Shown piece by piece: positions 39,457-47,355 of a stretch of 64,000 nt of DNA. Origin of the DNA: G965198795 sp965198795 (lineage in GTDB: Bacteria > Pseudomonadota > Alphaproteobacteria > Rhodospirillales > Casp-alpha2); assembly GCA_965198795.1 (NCBI GenBank), contig OZ240674.1, forward strand, positions 682,001 to 746,000. Direction: 5' to 3'. Each line of letters starts with the position of its first letter. The stretch's first letter is position 1. Both the position numbers and the translations under genes were made by a program. Under the pieces are notes generated by a model that saw only the letters and a list, made by a program, of their open reading frames with translations, was not told the DNA's origin and searched no databases.

Positions 39457-39942
39457 ATGCCAAAAATGATCCTCGATGCGATAGACAGAAAGATTCTGTC
39501 CGAATTGCAAAAGGACGCCCGGATACGCAATGTGGATCTGGCGGAGCGGGTCGGCTTATCCGCCTCGCCGTGCCTGCGCCGCGTGAAAGCGCTGGAGAAC
39601 GGCGGCGTCATCCGGGACTGCGTGACGCTGGTTGATCAAGGCGCCGTTGGATTGCCCGTCAGCGTCTTCATCACGGTGACTTTGGAGCGCCAGGTGGAGA
39701 AAGCGCTGGAACCCTTTGAGACCGCAGTCCACGATTGGCCGGAAGTGATGGAATGCTATTTGATGACCGGCGAGGGGGATTATCTGCTCCGCGTCGTCAC
39801 AGCGGACTTGAGCGCATACGAGCGGTTCTTGATGGACAAACTCACCCGTGTGCCCGGCATCGCCAACATCAAGTCGTCGTTCGCCCTGAAACAGGTGGTC
39901 TACCGGACGGCGCTGCCTGTGTCGGACCAATCCGGCGCTTGA
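39457..39942 (+). CDS. Lrp/AsnC-family transcriptional regulator
   Basis: A 161-residue feast/famine regulator. The HTH is LDAIDRKILSELQKDARIRN VDLAERVGLSASPCLRRVKA (about residues 6-45). The RAM effector domain covers the rest (VFITVTLERQVEKALEPFET, VMECYLMTGEGDYLLRVVTA, LTRVPGIANIKSSFALKQVV). Divergent from the 2-oxoacid dehydrogenase E1 gene with a 129-bp AT-richer gap containing an imperfect A/T palindrome around 39401-39425, a likely binding site. It presumably responds to an amino acid whose breakdown gives the E1 substrate (inference). Confidence 0.93.
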   Translation: MPKMILDAIDRKILSELQKDARIRNVDLAERVGLSASPCLRRVKALENGGVIRDCVTLVDQGAVGLPVSVFITVTLERQVEKALEPFETAVHDWPEVMECYLMTGEGDYLLRVVTADLSAYERFLMDKLTRVPGIANIKSSFALKQVVYRTALPVSDQSGA

Positions 39943-39951
39943 GCGCCCCTG

Positions 39952-39985
39952 TTAGGCGTCAATCACCCTTAGGCGTCAATCACCA
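39952..39985. repeat. 17-bp tandem duplication at a gene end
   Basis: TTAGGCGTCAATCACC occurs at 39952-39967 and again at 39969-39984 (17-bp period). The second copy contains the stop and last codons of the reductase gene on the minus strand; the first repeats them just downstream. A small slippage-type duplication with no effect on the protein. Confidence 0.8.
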
Positions 39986-41033
39986 CGTCGCCCTTTGGCG
40001 ACGAGCAGCAAAGCAGCACCTCGTCCGCTTCCGGCTCGATGACGGAAGGATCGTTATATTCAATTTCACCGGAGACCAGGGGAACCTTGCAGGTGTGGCA
40101 GAATCCAGAGCGGCACGAGAACGGCGGCGTGACGCCGTTGGCTTCGGCCAACTCCAGCAACGTGTCGTGGCTGCCGTCCCAGACGAAATCTTTTCCAGAC
40201 CCGGAGAACGACACGCTGGGTCCGCCGCCGGCGCCCGCCGCAGAGGCGGTGGCCGCGGCTGCGGGAACTTCGAACAGTTCGCCGTCGCCGAAGAATTCGT
40301 AGTGGATTCGGTCTTGCGCCATGCCGGCGTCACGCAGCCCCTGGTAGAGCGCCTTCATGAACGGGACGGGTCCGCACATATAAACTCGCGCTTTGTCCGG
40401 AATCAGCCCATCGGGTAACGCGGCCTTCAGCTTATCGACGTCAAGCCGGCCCTCAATATCCGAAGCGTCGCCTTCCGCCGGCTGGTCCATGGCGACATGC
40501 AAGTGGATGTTCCGGTGATTGTTCGCCAGTTCCTTCAAGTGCGGGCCGAACGCCTGGACATGGCTGTTCAGCACCGCATGGAACAAATGCGCCTCGCGGT
40601 CAATCAGGTTCTCGGCGATGTGATTCACCATGGCCAGCAAGGGCGTGACGCCCACGCCGCCCGCCAACAGAACCAACGGGTCCGCGCCGTCGTCCAAATA
40701 GAAATCACCGCTGGGCGCGCGAACGGGAATCTCGGACCCCACCCCCACTTCGTCATGCAGGTGCTTGGACGCCACGCCCTCCGGTTCCCGCTTCACACTG
40801 ATCCGGTAACAGCCGTCCTTGGGCCCGGAGTCGGACAGCGTATAGGTGCGAGCCACCGGTCCGCCGTGTCCAGGCACGGCGAAGTCGAAGCCCAGAAACT
40901 GACCGGGACGATAGGCCGGCAAGGCGGCTCCATCCTTCGGCGCCAAGTAGAACGACTTGATGATCCCGCTTTCGGGATGAAGGGCGCGAACGATGAAGGG
41001 CTTCGTCCCGGTCCAATTTTCAGGATTGGTCAT
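39969..41033 (-). CDS. flavin reductase with C-terminal 2Fe-2S domain
   Basis: A 354-residue electron-transfer protein of the ferredoxin-NAD(P) reductase superfamily. The FAD domain has YRPGQFLGFDF and ARTYTLSDSGP (RxYxxS). The NAD(P) domain has DPLVLLAGGVGVTPLLAMVN and VYMCGPVPFMKALYQGLRDA. The C-terminal plant-type ferredoxin has PPFSCRSGFCHTCKVPLVSG and EVLLCCSSPKG, the four cluster cysteines (CxxxxCxxC...C). An alanine/glycine linker joins the parts (about residues 250-268). The layout resembles the NADH oxidoreductase Hcr and the reductase part of flavohemoglobins. Its oxygenase or acceptor partner is not evident nearby. Confidence 0.88.
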   Translation of the reverse strand: MTNPENWTGTKPFIVRALHPESGIIKSFYLAPKDGAALPAYRPGQFLGFDFAVPGHGGPVARTYTLSDSGPKDGCYRISVKREPEGVASKHLHDEVGVGSEIPVRAPSGDFYLDDGADPLVLLAGGVGVTPLLAMVNHIAENLIDREAHLFHAVLNSHVQAFGPHLKELANNHRNIHLHVAMDQPAEGDASDIEGRLDVDKLKAALPDGLIPDKARVYMCGPVPFMKALYQGLRDAGMAQDRIHYEFFGDGELFEVPAAAATASAAGAGGGPSVSFSGSGKDFVWDGSHDTLLELAEANGVTPPFSCRSGFCHTCKVPLVSGEIEYNDPSVIEPEADEVLLCCSSPKGDVVIDA

Positions 41034-41382
41034 CGGCGGTTCTCTCGGTTTCCAATACGGCGTTGGTTACTTGGCGGGTCGTGGCGTCCCCGCCCGAATC
41101 GCGGGGCGGCGCGTCCTCGAACAGGTAACCCGTTCCATCGCGGCCATCAAGCGCGTTGCGGCGTTTTTCCCGCCCATGTGATCCAGCGTCATGACGCCGG
41201 ACCAGAACGAGCCGATGAGGTTTGCCGGCGCCTTGTCCGATGACGCCGGAAGCGGAACCGTGGATGGACTCAAACATGGGCGGGGAACCACCCTCGGGCC
41301 GCGGGTTCCCGCCCGGCGCGGCGCCCGGCGACCCGATATCGCCTCATTAAGAAATTCTCCGGACCGAGATTGACAAACGAGG
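41034..41382. other. intergenic region upstream of the reductase gene
   Basis: About 350 bp without a supported gene. The short frames in it look like translated spacer. It should contain the reductase promoter. A GC-rich palindromic patch lies near 41300-41335. Confidence 0.5.
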
Positions 41383-41967
41383 ATGGAATGGGCTGTTTTT
41401 GAGCGTTTGTCCGCCGCCGGCTTACTTGATCGCCAAATAACGACGCGCGGGACCCGTCCTCGACCGGGTTTGCGCGGGCCATCCATAAACGCGGCCTGTT
41501 TGTGTGACGTCATTGGTCACATCCCGGGAGTCTACTCAACCTTGGCTCGATTGAACCATAAAGCTGCTTGGGAATCGTTCGTCAATTGGTGCCGGACGCG
41601 CGGCTTGAAACCGCTGCCGGCCAATCCGTGGACGGTCGCCGCCTATGCGCGCTGGTGCGAAACCCGGCACAAATACAACACGATCATCGCGTTGATGAAG
41701 GCCATCGCCAGGGAACATGCCGTGAAATCCCGGAAACGGCCGGATCGCGACCCGCTCGTCACCAAGGTTCTGAACACCATTGAGGAACGCCAGGCGCGGC
41801 GTCAACTGGAAAAAGCCCGGCAGGCCGCCTTGTTCCATGCGGACGATTTCACGATGAAAGAGCCCCCGCCGCCCGCCGCGCGAAAGGAAAAGAAAGCGGA
41901 GAACCCCATCGGGCGGGTGCTCCGTTCCAGCCCGAAACTGGTGTCCCGCCGCCCGTCGCTGACTTGA
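41383..41967 (+). CDS. stand-alone integrase-like core-binding (SAM-like) domain protein
   Basis: The open frame encodes 194 residues. The recognisable part is AAWESFVNWCRTRGLKPLPA NPWTVAAYARWCETRHKYNT IIALMKAIAREHAVKSRKRP, then DPLVTKVLNTIEERQARRQL. It matches the N-terminal DNA-binding core of tyrosine recombinases. The catalytic domain (R, HxxR, Y) is absent, and a charged proline-containing tail ends the protein. The upstream 53 codons look like translated spacer, so a TTG at 41542 (LARLNHKAAWES) is a likely start, giving about 141 residues. It could be an integrase remnant or a small conserved DNA-binding protein; the clean open frame favours the latter. Confidence 0.6.
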   Translation: MEWAVFERLSAAGLLDRQITTRGTRPRPGLRGPSINAACLCDVIGHIPGVYSTLARLNHKAAWESFVNWCRTRGLKPLPANPWTVAAYARWCETRHKYNTIIALMKAIAREHAVKSRKRPDRDPLVTKVLNTIEERQARRQLEKARQAALFHADDFTMKEPPPPAARKEKKAENPIGRVLRSSPKLVSRRPSLT

Positions 41968-42328
41968 CGTCCGCCGAATTCCTCCTCGCCGGCGAATTTC
42001 ATGCTGCCCGCGCGTCCCGCTCGCCGGGCGTCCCTCACGCCAAAGACGGCCGAGGCCGCGGCTGATTATGTGGCCGGGTCCTCCGATGCGCGGATTCGGA
42101 TGGATGCGGGACGCCTTGCCGGATCGGGATTGCGGCCCCGGCCCCGGCCCCGTTCCGTCATTTCCCCGCACCCATTTTGTCATCCACGCGCTCTCGTTTC
42201 GTCATTCCCGCGAAAGCGGGAATCCAGCGCGGCGGCGCCGGGCGGGACAGTCTAATCCATCCCTTCGAACGGTTTCGCCGGGAAACACCGCGCGGACGGG
42301 GGCTGGGGGACGAAGCGTTGTTTGAATT
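41968..42328. other. gene-free gap between two convergent genes
   Basis: About 360 bp with no supported coding sequence. It includes a REP-like arm at 42201-42240. Confidence 0.55.
42201..42240. repeat. REP-like arm (dispersed palindromic repeat, copy 4)
   Basis: GTCATTCCCGCGAAAGCGGG (42201-42220) followed by AATCCAGCGCGGCGGCGCCG. It is the cleanest copy of the palindrome in the window (CCCGC GAAA GCGGG hairpin). The complementary arm seen in other copies is not clear here. Confidence 0.65.
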
Positions 42329-43762
42329 TTACGCCGCCGTGCCGCCGACCGTCAGGCCCTCGATCTTCAGCGTCGGTTGACCCACGCCGACGGGCACCCC
42401 TTGGCCATCCTTGCCGCAGGTGCCGACGCCGCTGTCCAATTCCATGTCGTTGCCGATCATGGAAACCTTGGTCAGCACGTCCGGGCCGTTGCCGATCAGC
42501 GTCGCGCCCTTGAGGGGACGGCCCAGCTTGCCGCCCTCGATTTCATACGCTTCCGTGCAGGAGAACACGAACTTGCCGGACGTGATGTCCACCTGGCCGC
42601 CGCCGAAGCTGACCGCATAGACGCCTTTATCGACGCTTTCGATAATCTCGTCCGGTTCCTTGCCGCCGCCCAGCATATAGGTGTTGGTCATGCGCGGCAT
42701 GGGTTGATGCGCATATGACTCGCGCCTGCCGTTGCCCGTCGGCTCCATGCCCATCAGACGCGCGTTTAGCCGGTCCTGCATGTAGCCCTTCAAGACGCCG
42801 TCCTCGATCAAGACCGTGTTCGACGCCGGTGTGCCCTCGTCGTCGATGGTGAGGGACCCGCGCCGGTCTTCCAACGTGCCGTCATCGACGACGGTGACGC
42901 CGGGAGACGCCACGCGTTCACCCATGAGATCCGCGAAGGCCGAGGTTTTCTTGCGGTTCAAGTCGCCCTCAAGACCATGACCAATCGCCTCGTGCAGCAA
43001 AATGCCCGGCCAGCCGGAACCAAGCACCACCGGCGCCTCACCGGCCGGGGCCGGGACGGAGAACATGTTCACATCCGCTTGGCGGAGCGCTTCGTCGGCG
43101 ATCTCCGCCCAGTTTTCCCGCTTCAAGTAATGGTCGTAGGTCACCCGGCCGCCGGCGCCGAAGTTGCCGGTTTCCATCCGTCCGTCTTTCTCCAACACGA
43201 CGGAGACGTTGACGCGGACCAGCGGGCGGATGTCCGCCACGTGCCGGCCGCCGTTCCGGATAATGCGCACCGCCTGCCAGTTCCCCGACAGAGACGCGGA
43301 GACTTGCGCCACGCGGCCGTCCTTGCCGCGCAGGTAGGCGTCGATATCGGCCAGCAGCCTTACCTTGGTTTCGAAATCCACCAACGCCAGCGGGTTGTCA
43401 TCCATGTAAAGCGAGGCGTTCGTTCCCTGGGGTTCGTCCGCGTTCGCTCCGCCCTGGCCGCGATTGACGGCCTTCACCGTGCCGCCGGCGCGTTTGATGG
43501 CGTCTTCGGAGAGTTCGGATGAATGGGAATAGCCCGTGCTTTCGCCAGAAATGGCGCGAAGCCCAAAGCCTTGAGCGGTGTCGAAGCTGGCGCTTTTCAC
43601 CTTGCCGTCGTCGAACGCGATGCTTTCCGATTGGCGGTATTCCAGGAACAGTTCGCCATCGTCCATTTGATGCAGCGCATTGTCCACCAATCGCTCGACC
43701 TTGGTCTGGGACATTCCTGTGCGGTCAAAAAAGAGCTTGTCCGTCGCGGCAAGATCGGTCAT
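42329..43762 (-). CDS. tldD: metalloprotease TldD
   Basis: The zinc-binding subunit of the TldD-TldE peptidase, which degrades unfolded peptides and matures some modified peptides. In the 477-residue protein the catalytic HExxxH is in GILLHEAIGHGLEGDLNRKK (about residues 258-277). The third ligand region, FVFSCTEAYEIEGGKLGRPL, lies near the C-terminus. GTPASNTVLIEDGVLKGYMQ and DRLNARLMGMEPTGNGRRES are diagnostic. The start may be internal (MSQTKVERLVDNAL, 16 codons in). The partner tldE is at 51930, about 8 kb away. Confidence 0.95.
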   Translation of the reverse strand: MTDLAATDKLFFDRTGMSQTKVERLVDNALHQMDDGELFLEYRQSESIAFDDGKVKSASFDTAQGFGLRAISGESTGYSHSSELSEDAIKRAGGTVKAVNRGQGGANADEPQGTNASLYMDDNPLALVDFETKVRLLADIDAYLRGKDGRVAQVSASLSGNWQAVRIIRNGGRHVADIRPLVRVNVSVVLEKDGRMETGNFGAGGRVTYDHYLKRENWAEIADEALRQADVNMFSVPAPAGEAPVVLGSGWPGILLHEAIGHGLEGDLNRKKTSAFADLMGERVASPGVTVVDDGTLEDRRGSLTIDDEGTPASNTVLIEDGVLKGYMQDRLNARLMGMEPTGNGRRESYAHQPMPRMTNTYMLGGGKEPDEIIESVDKGVYAVSFGGGQVDITSGKFVFSCTEAYEIEGGKLGRPLKGATLIGNGPDVLTKVSMIGNDMELDSGVGTCGKDGQGVPVGVGQPTLKIEGLTVGGTAA

Positions 43763-43890
43763 TGGGTGAGCCCTCTATAGTGTCAATCATCGGATCGTGT
43801 ATACGGCTTGAGTAACAGGCCTTAGGACCCTAGCACAGATATAGGTCCGTCAATCAAAGTTCGCGACCGAGGCTGGAGAGTTTTAAACCG

Positions 43891-45180
43891 ATGCTCCCCG
43901 AACACCCGCTGCGCCGGCATTTGTCCGAGGAAATTCACGCCCGGCCGCCGGAGATGCTGCGCTCGCCGTGCCGTTTGTCGCATCTGGCGGCGATCACGGG
44001 TGAGGGAAGTTTGGAAACCGATCACGCTCATCTGACCACGCTTTGCGGGTATTTCAAGGTGGCGCCGCCAGCGGCCGGGGTGAACCATTTCTCCCAAGAC
44101 TTCGGCCCCTTCCGGTTGAAATGGGAGCGGCATACGGAATTCTCCAGCTACACGATTATCGATCAAACGCCGTTCGACGAGCCGTTCAAGGACACACCCC
44201 TGGAAAAACTGCCGAAGGATTGGTTGGATGCGGCGCCGGGCGAGTTGATCTCCGCCTGTCACGTGGTGGTGGAGCCTGGCGAGGCGGAAAAGCGGGACAC
44301 CCTGTCGCTGGCGGGTCTTTTCGACAGTAATCCGTTGGCGTCTTCGATCATTGCGGAAGGCCGGGGTCAGATTTGGACAGACTTTCACATGCACAGCGAC
44401 GGATGCGAGCGTTACCTTATCAGGGCCATTGATCTGGGAGAGGGCTCGCTGGGCCGTGTGGCGCAGCGGGTGTTGGAAATCAGCACGTACCGCATGATGG
44501 CCATGCTGGCTTTCCCGCTCGCGAAGGACAACCGGCCAGCGGTGACCAATATCGAGCAGGAGCTTTCCGGCGCCATTCAGACCATGGGCGCGCCCCAAGG
44601 CGAGGACGAAGCAAGAAAACTGCTGAACGATCTGTCACGCATGGCGGGCGAGGCGGAAGCCATTTCCGTCGCCGTCACCTATCGGTTTTCCGCCGCGCGG
44701 GCCTATTACGAATTGATCAAACGGCGGATGGGAAACATGCGGGAAAAGCGGGCGCCGGGGTTCCCGCCGGCGTTCGATTTGCTGGACCGTAGATTGGCGC
44801 CCGCCATGGAAAGCTGCGAGAATTTGGCCGGCCGGCTGGACTCGCTTTCCGCCCGAATTGGACGCGCGAGTTCCTTGCTTCGAACACGCGTCGATGTGGC
44901 CTTGGAAGCGCAGAACAGGGACCTGCTGAGCAACATGGACCGGCGGGCGAGACTTCAGCTCCGCTTGCAACAAACCGTCGAGGGGCTCTCCGTCGTCGCC
45001 ATAAGCTATTACCTGCTCAGCGTCATTTCCTATGTCGCGGACGGGGCGAAGACGGCCGGATGGCTGAAGATTGCCCCGGACCTCGTTGTTTTAGGCGCTT
45101 TCCCGCTTGTTGTCGGCGGCTTTTGGTGGGCGCTTCGAAAAGCCCGGAAGAAGCGTCACGGCGGCGGCCGGGATTTCTGA
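43891..45180 (+). CDS. DUF3422 family membrane protein
   Basis: A 429-residue protein of a mostly alphaproteobacterial family of unknown function. It starts MLPEHPLRRHLSEEIHARPP, with GGAG about 10 bases upstream. Family traits are EIHARPPE, FSQDFGPFRLKWERHTEFSS and AEGRGQIWTDFHMHSDG. The C-terminal part is predicted coiled coil (ENLAGRLDSLSARIGRASSL, MDRRARLQLRLQQTVEGLSV). Two membrane helices follow (VAISYYLLSVISYVADG, DLVVLGAFPLVVGGFWWALR) and a basic tail. The topology suggests an inner-membrane protein with a cytoplasmic N-terminal domain (inference). Divergent from tldD. Confidence 0.88.
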   Translation: MLPEHPLRRHLSEEIHARPPEMLRSPCRLSHLAAITGEGSLETDHAHLTTLCGYFKVAPPAAGVNHFSQDFGPFRLKWERHTEFSSYTIIDQTPFDEPFKDTPLEKLPKDWLDAAPGELISACHVVVEPGEAEKRDTLSLAGLFDSNPLASSIIAEGRGQIWTDFHMHSDGCERYLIRAIDLGEGSLGRVAQRVLEISTYRMMAMLAFPLAKDNRPAVTNIEQELSGAIQTMGAPQGEDEARKLLNDLSRMAGEAEAISVAVTYRFSAARAYYELIKRRMGNMREKRAPGFPPAFDLLDRRLAPAMESCENLAGRLDSLSARIGRASSLLRTRVDVALEAQNRDLLSNMDRRARLQLRLQQTVEGLSVVAISYYLLSVISYVADGAKTAGWLKIAPDLVVLGAFPLVVGGFWWALRKARKKRHGGGRDF

Positions 45181-45304
45181 TCCAGACCGCCGCCCCGGCG
45201 AAAGAGAGGGGCTTGGCGCGAAGGGTTTGACACCATCTCAATCGTCCTCGCCGCTCCCGGTTTTCAGCCCCATACTCCTGTTTTGTCAGCCTCTTTTCCC
45301 GGTT

Positions 45305-45407
45305 TGTCATTCCCGTGAAGGCCGGAATCCAGCGCGGCGGCGCGCGTTCCAACCAATCATGAATGACAAGGGCCGCTCTGGGCTCCCGCCCGCGCGGGAA
45401 TCACGCC
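45305..45407. repeat. REP-like doublet (dispersed palindromic repeat, copy 5)
   Basis: The left arm TGTCATTCCCGTGAAGGCCG (45305-45324) continues GAATCCAGCGCGGCGG and GCGTTCCAACC. The right arm CTGGGCTCCCGCCCGCGCGG lies at 45379-45398. Architecture and the GCGTTCCAACC spacer are shared with the copy at 9216. It separates DUF3422 from the metZ leader. Confidence 0.65.
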
Positions 45408-45432
45408 CTGACGCCATTCGCGCTCATCCCCC

Positions 45433-45460
45433 TTGACCTCCCCAAATTCGAATGTATCCT
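45433..45460 (+). promoter_or_regulatory. candidate sigma70 promoter of the metZ leader
   Basis: TTGACC (45433-45438), a 16-bp spacer and TATCCT (45455-45460). The expected transcript start near 45467 falls just before the riboswitch aptamer, which supports the assignment. Confidence 0.55.
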
Positions 45461-45470
45461 CCGCACTCAT

Positions 45471-45522
45471 CGTGGTGATTTGTCCGACCGGCTTGCGGCC
45501 ACGTAAAACTCCGCTAAAGAGG
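45471..45522 (+). ncRNA. SAM-II (SAM-alpha) riboswitch
   Basis: The leader contains the SAM-II core: CGTGGTGATTTG (45471-45482), then CCGACCGGCTTGCGGCCACG (45484-45503) and the 3' pseudoknot strand GCTAAAGAGG (45513-45522). CGTGG pairs with CCACG to form P1. SAM-II elements occur almost only in alphaproteobacteria and relatives, in front of metA, metX and metZ genes. Binding of S-adenosylmethionine is expected to repress metZ. The aptamer is unusually far (about 90 nt) from the metZ start, and a terminator lies between. Confidence 0.92.
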
Positions 45523-45525
45523 TCC

Positions 45526-45615
45526 GTGGAAGACATCCGTCGCTGGCGGTCCCCCGGTCTCTTTGAGGCGCGGGGGTTTTTCATGCTCATTCTGCATGTA
45601 AGGGAAAAGAGATGA
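45526..45615 (+). CDS. possible 29-residue leader peptide
   Basis: From a GTG at 45526 a frame of 29 codons (VEDIRRWRSPGLFEARGFFM and so on) ends in a TGA at 45613-45615 that overlaps the metZ ATG (ATGA). AGAGG at the 3' end of the riboswitch lies only 3 bases before the GTG, so initiation would be suboptimal. The frame runs through the terminator hairpin. A reading frame of this length can arise by chance; no family similarity is seen. Confidence 0.2.
   Translation: MEDIRRWRSPGLFEARGFFMLILHVREKR
45551..45581 (+). terminator. intrinsic terminator in the metZ leader
   Basis: CCCCCG (45551-45556) pairs with CGGGGG (45571-45576), followed by TTTTT. It lies between the SAM-II aptamer and metZ, so it can serve as the expression platform. 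CTCTTT in the loop could alternatively pair with AAAGAG at the end of the aptamer (45516-45521). Confidence 0.75.
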
Positions 45616-46811
45616 GAGACAAAGAAACAGCCAGATCCTGGCGTCCGGCGACCCAACTGGTGCGGGGCGGCACCAAGCGTTCCGGCTTTGAGGAAACGTC
45701 CGAAGCGATTTTCGCGACGTCGGGCTATGTCTATGGCTCGGCCGAGCAAGCGGAAGCGGCGTTCAAAGGCGATGTCGAACGTTATATCTATTCCCGTTAC
45801 GCCAACCCCACCGTCGCCATGTTCGAAGAGAGAATGGCGTTGCTGGAGGGGGCGGACTACTGCGCCGGTTTGGCGAGCGGCATGGCGGCGATGTTTGCGG
45901 CTTGCGCCTCTCAGGTAAGGGCTGGCGATCGAGTCGTGGCGTCTCGCGCCCTTTTCGGATCGTGTCTCTACATCATCCAGGACCAACTGCCGAAATTCGG
46001 CGTTGTGACGGAAATCGTTGACGGGACGGATTATGACCAGTGGGAACGGGCGCTTTCCAGACCCGCCAACCTCGTGTTTTTGGAAACACCCTCGAATCCG
46101 GCGCTGGAAATCATCGACCTGAAGCGCGTGGCGGACCTGGCTCATGCGGCGGGGGCCAAGGTCATTGTCGATAATGTGTTCGCGACCCCCATACTTCAGC
46201 GTCCATTGCGGTTTGGCGCAGACATCGTAATGTACTCAACCACCAAGCATGTGGACGGCCAAGGCCGGACATTGGGCGGCGCGCTGCTGACCAATGACGA
46301 AGAGTTCGTCAAAGACCGCCTCATTCCCTGGATGAGGCACACGGGGCCAGCCATAAGCCCATTCAACGCCTGGGTGATGTTGAAGGGTTTGGAGACGCTG
46401 CCGGTGCGCGTGGACAGGCATTGTGAGAACGCCGAAGCCGTCGCCCGGCGCCTGCGGACGCTTCCGGGCGTCTCCAAGGTTATCTATCCGGGGCTCGGCG
46501 ACCACCCGCAGCACGACTTGGCCATGAGGCAAATGTCGGGCAAGGGTTCGACAATGGTCGCGTTCGAGCTGGAGGGGGGCAAGGAAGCCGCCTTCAAAGT
46601 GCTGAACGCGCTTCAATTGGTGGATATTTCCAATAACCTGGGCGACGCGAAGTCGCTCGCGACCCATCCCGCGACGACGACGCATCAGCGTTTACCGGAA
46701 GAGGAGAGAACCCGCCTCGGGATTACGGACGGGTTGATCCGTTTTTCCGCAGGTTTGGAGGACGCGGAGGATTTGAAAGAGGATCTCACGCGCGCGCTGG
46801 ATTCAATTTAA
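45612..46811 (+). CDS. metZ: O-succinylhomoserine sulfhydrylase
   Basis: A PLP enzyme that makes homocysteine directly from O-succinylhomoserine and sulfide. The 399-residue protein shows WRPATQLVRGGTKRSGFEET, YSRYANPTVAMFEERMALLE, the cofactor region ASGMAAMFAACASQVRAGDR, FLETPSNPALEIIDLKRVAD and the Schiff-base lysine in VMYSTTKHVDGQGRTLGGAL. The C-terminal LATHPATTTHQRLPEEERTR is typical. AAGGGA lies 6 bases upstream of the ATG. Regulated by the SAM-II riboswitch in its leader. The related metX-type enzymes use O-acetylhomoserine, but sequence and rhodanese neighbour favour MetZ. Confidence 0.94.
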   Translation: MRDKETARSWRPATQLVRGGTKRSGFEETSEAIFATSGYVYGSAEQAEAAFKGDVERYIYSRYANPTVAMFEERMALLEGADYCAGLASGMAAMFAACASQVRAGDRVVASRALFGSCLYIIQDQLPKFGVVTEIVDGTDYDQWERALSRPANLVFLETPSNPALEIIDLKRVADLAHAAGAKVIVDNVFATPILQRPLRFGADIVMYSTTKHVDGQGRTLGGALLTNDEEFVKDRLIPWMRHTGPAISPFNAWVMLKGLETLPVRVDRHCENAEAVARRLRTLPGVSKVIYPGLGDHPQHDLAMRQMSGKGSTMVAFELEGGKEAAFKVLNALQLVDISNNLGDAKSLATHPATTTHQRLPEEERTRLGITDGLIRFSAGLEDAEDLKEDLTRALDSI

Positions 46812-46878
46812 AGGCTCGCCGCAGGATTAAGCGCATGAGAAGAAGAAATGCGTCCCGGTTTGAAAAACCTGACGGAAA

Positions 46879-47298
46879 TCAGCTTTGACGCCAGGGAAGG
46901 CCATCGACTTTCCATCCGTTGACGGCGCCCCTATGGCGGTCGGCGTTCATGTCGCCTTCAAAACCGTGGGCGACGTTGAAGCACCGCGTATAGCCCAACT
47001 TGGTGACGGCTATGGCGGCGTCACGCGACCGTTGGCCGGAACGGCATAGAAAATAAACCGGCGTTTCCGCAGCGCGGGCGATGCTGACGACTTGTTGGGT
47101 AAATCCAGCGTTCAGCTCACCCGCCGGAAACCGCTTCCACGGGATCAGCGCCGGCTCACGGCCAAGAGACGTCAAATCGGGAACGCCCACATAGCTCCAT
47201 TCCGCGTCCGTTCGCACATCCACCAGCAGCGCCTCCGGATTGGCCTTCAGCGCTTCCCAAGCGTCTTTCGGCGTCACGTCGCCCGCATAGCCGCTCAT
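46879..47298 (-). CDS. rhodanese-like sulfurtransferase
   Basis: A single-domain rhodanese of 139 residues. ALLVDVRTDAEWSYVGVPDL is the CH2A-type motif and YFLCRSGQRSRDAAIAVTKL holds the active-site cysteine. The C-terminus NVAHGFEGDMNADRHRGAVN GWKVDGLPWRQS is characteristic of the alphaproteobacterial proteins found next to metZ. It converges with metZ with a 67-bp gap. A sulfur-delivery role for methionine synthesis is plausible from context but not shown. Confidence 0.92.
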   Translation of the reverse strand: MSGYAGDVTPKDAWEALKANPEALLVDVRTDAEWSYVGVPDLTSLGREPALIPWKRFPAGELNAGFTQQVVSIARAAETPVYFLCRSGQRSRDAAIAVTKLGYTRCFNVAHGFEGDMNADRHRGAVNGWKVDGLPWRQS

Positions 47299-47355
47299 GG
47301 GTTCGCCTCCATTTTCAGAAATTGGATCAAGTGCGGAGATAACGGCGATTGGACC

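Noticed and set aside
45582..45611. Second SAM riboswitch (SAM-V) in tandem with SAM-II
   Set aside because: Tandem SAM-II/SAM-V leaders exist in marine alphaproteobacteria, but the bases before the metZ start do not show a second aptamer core.
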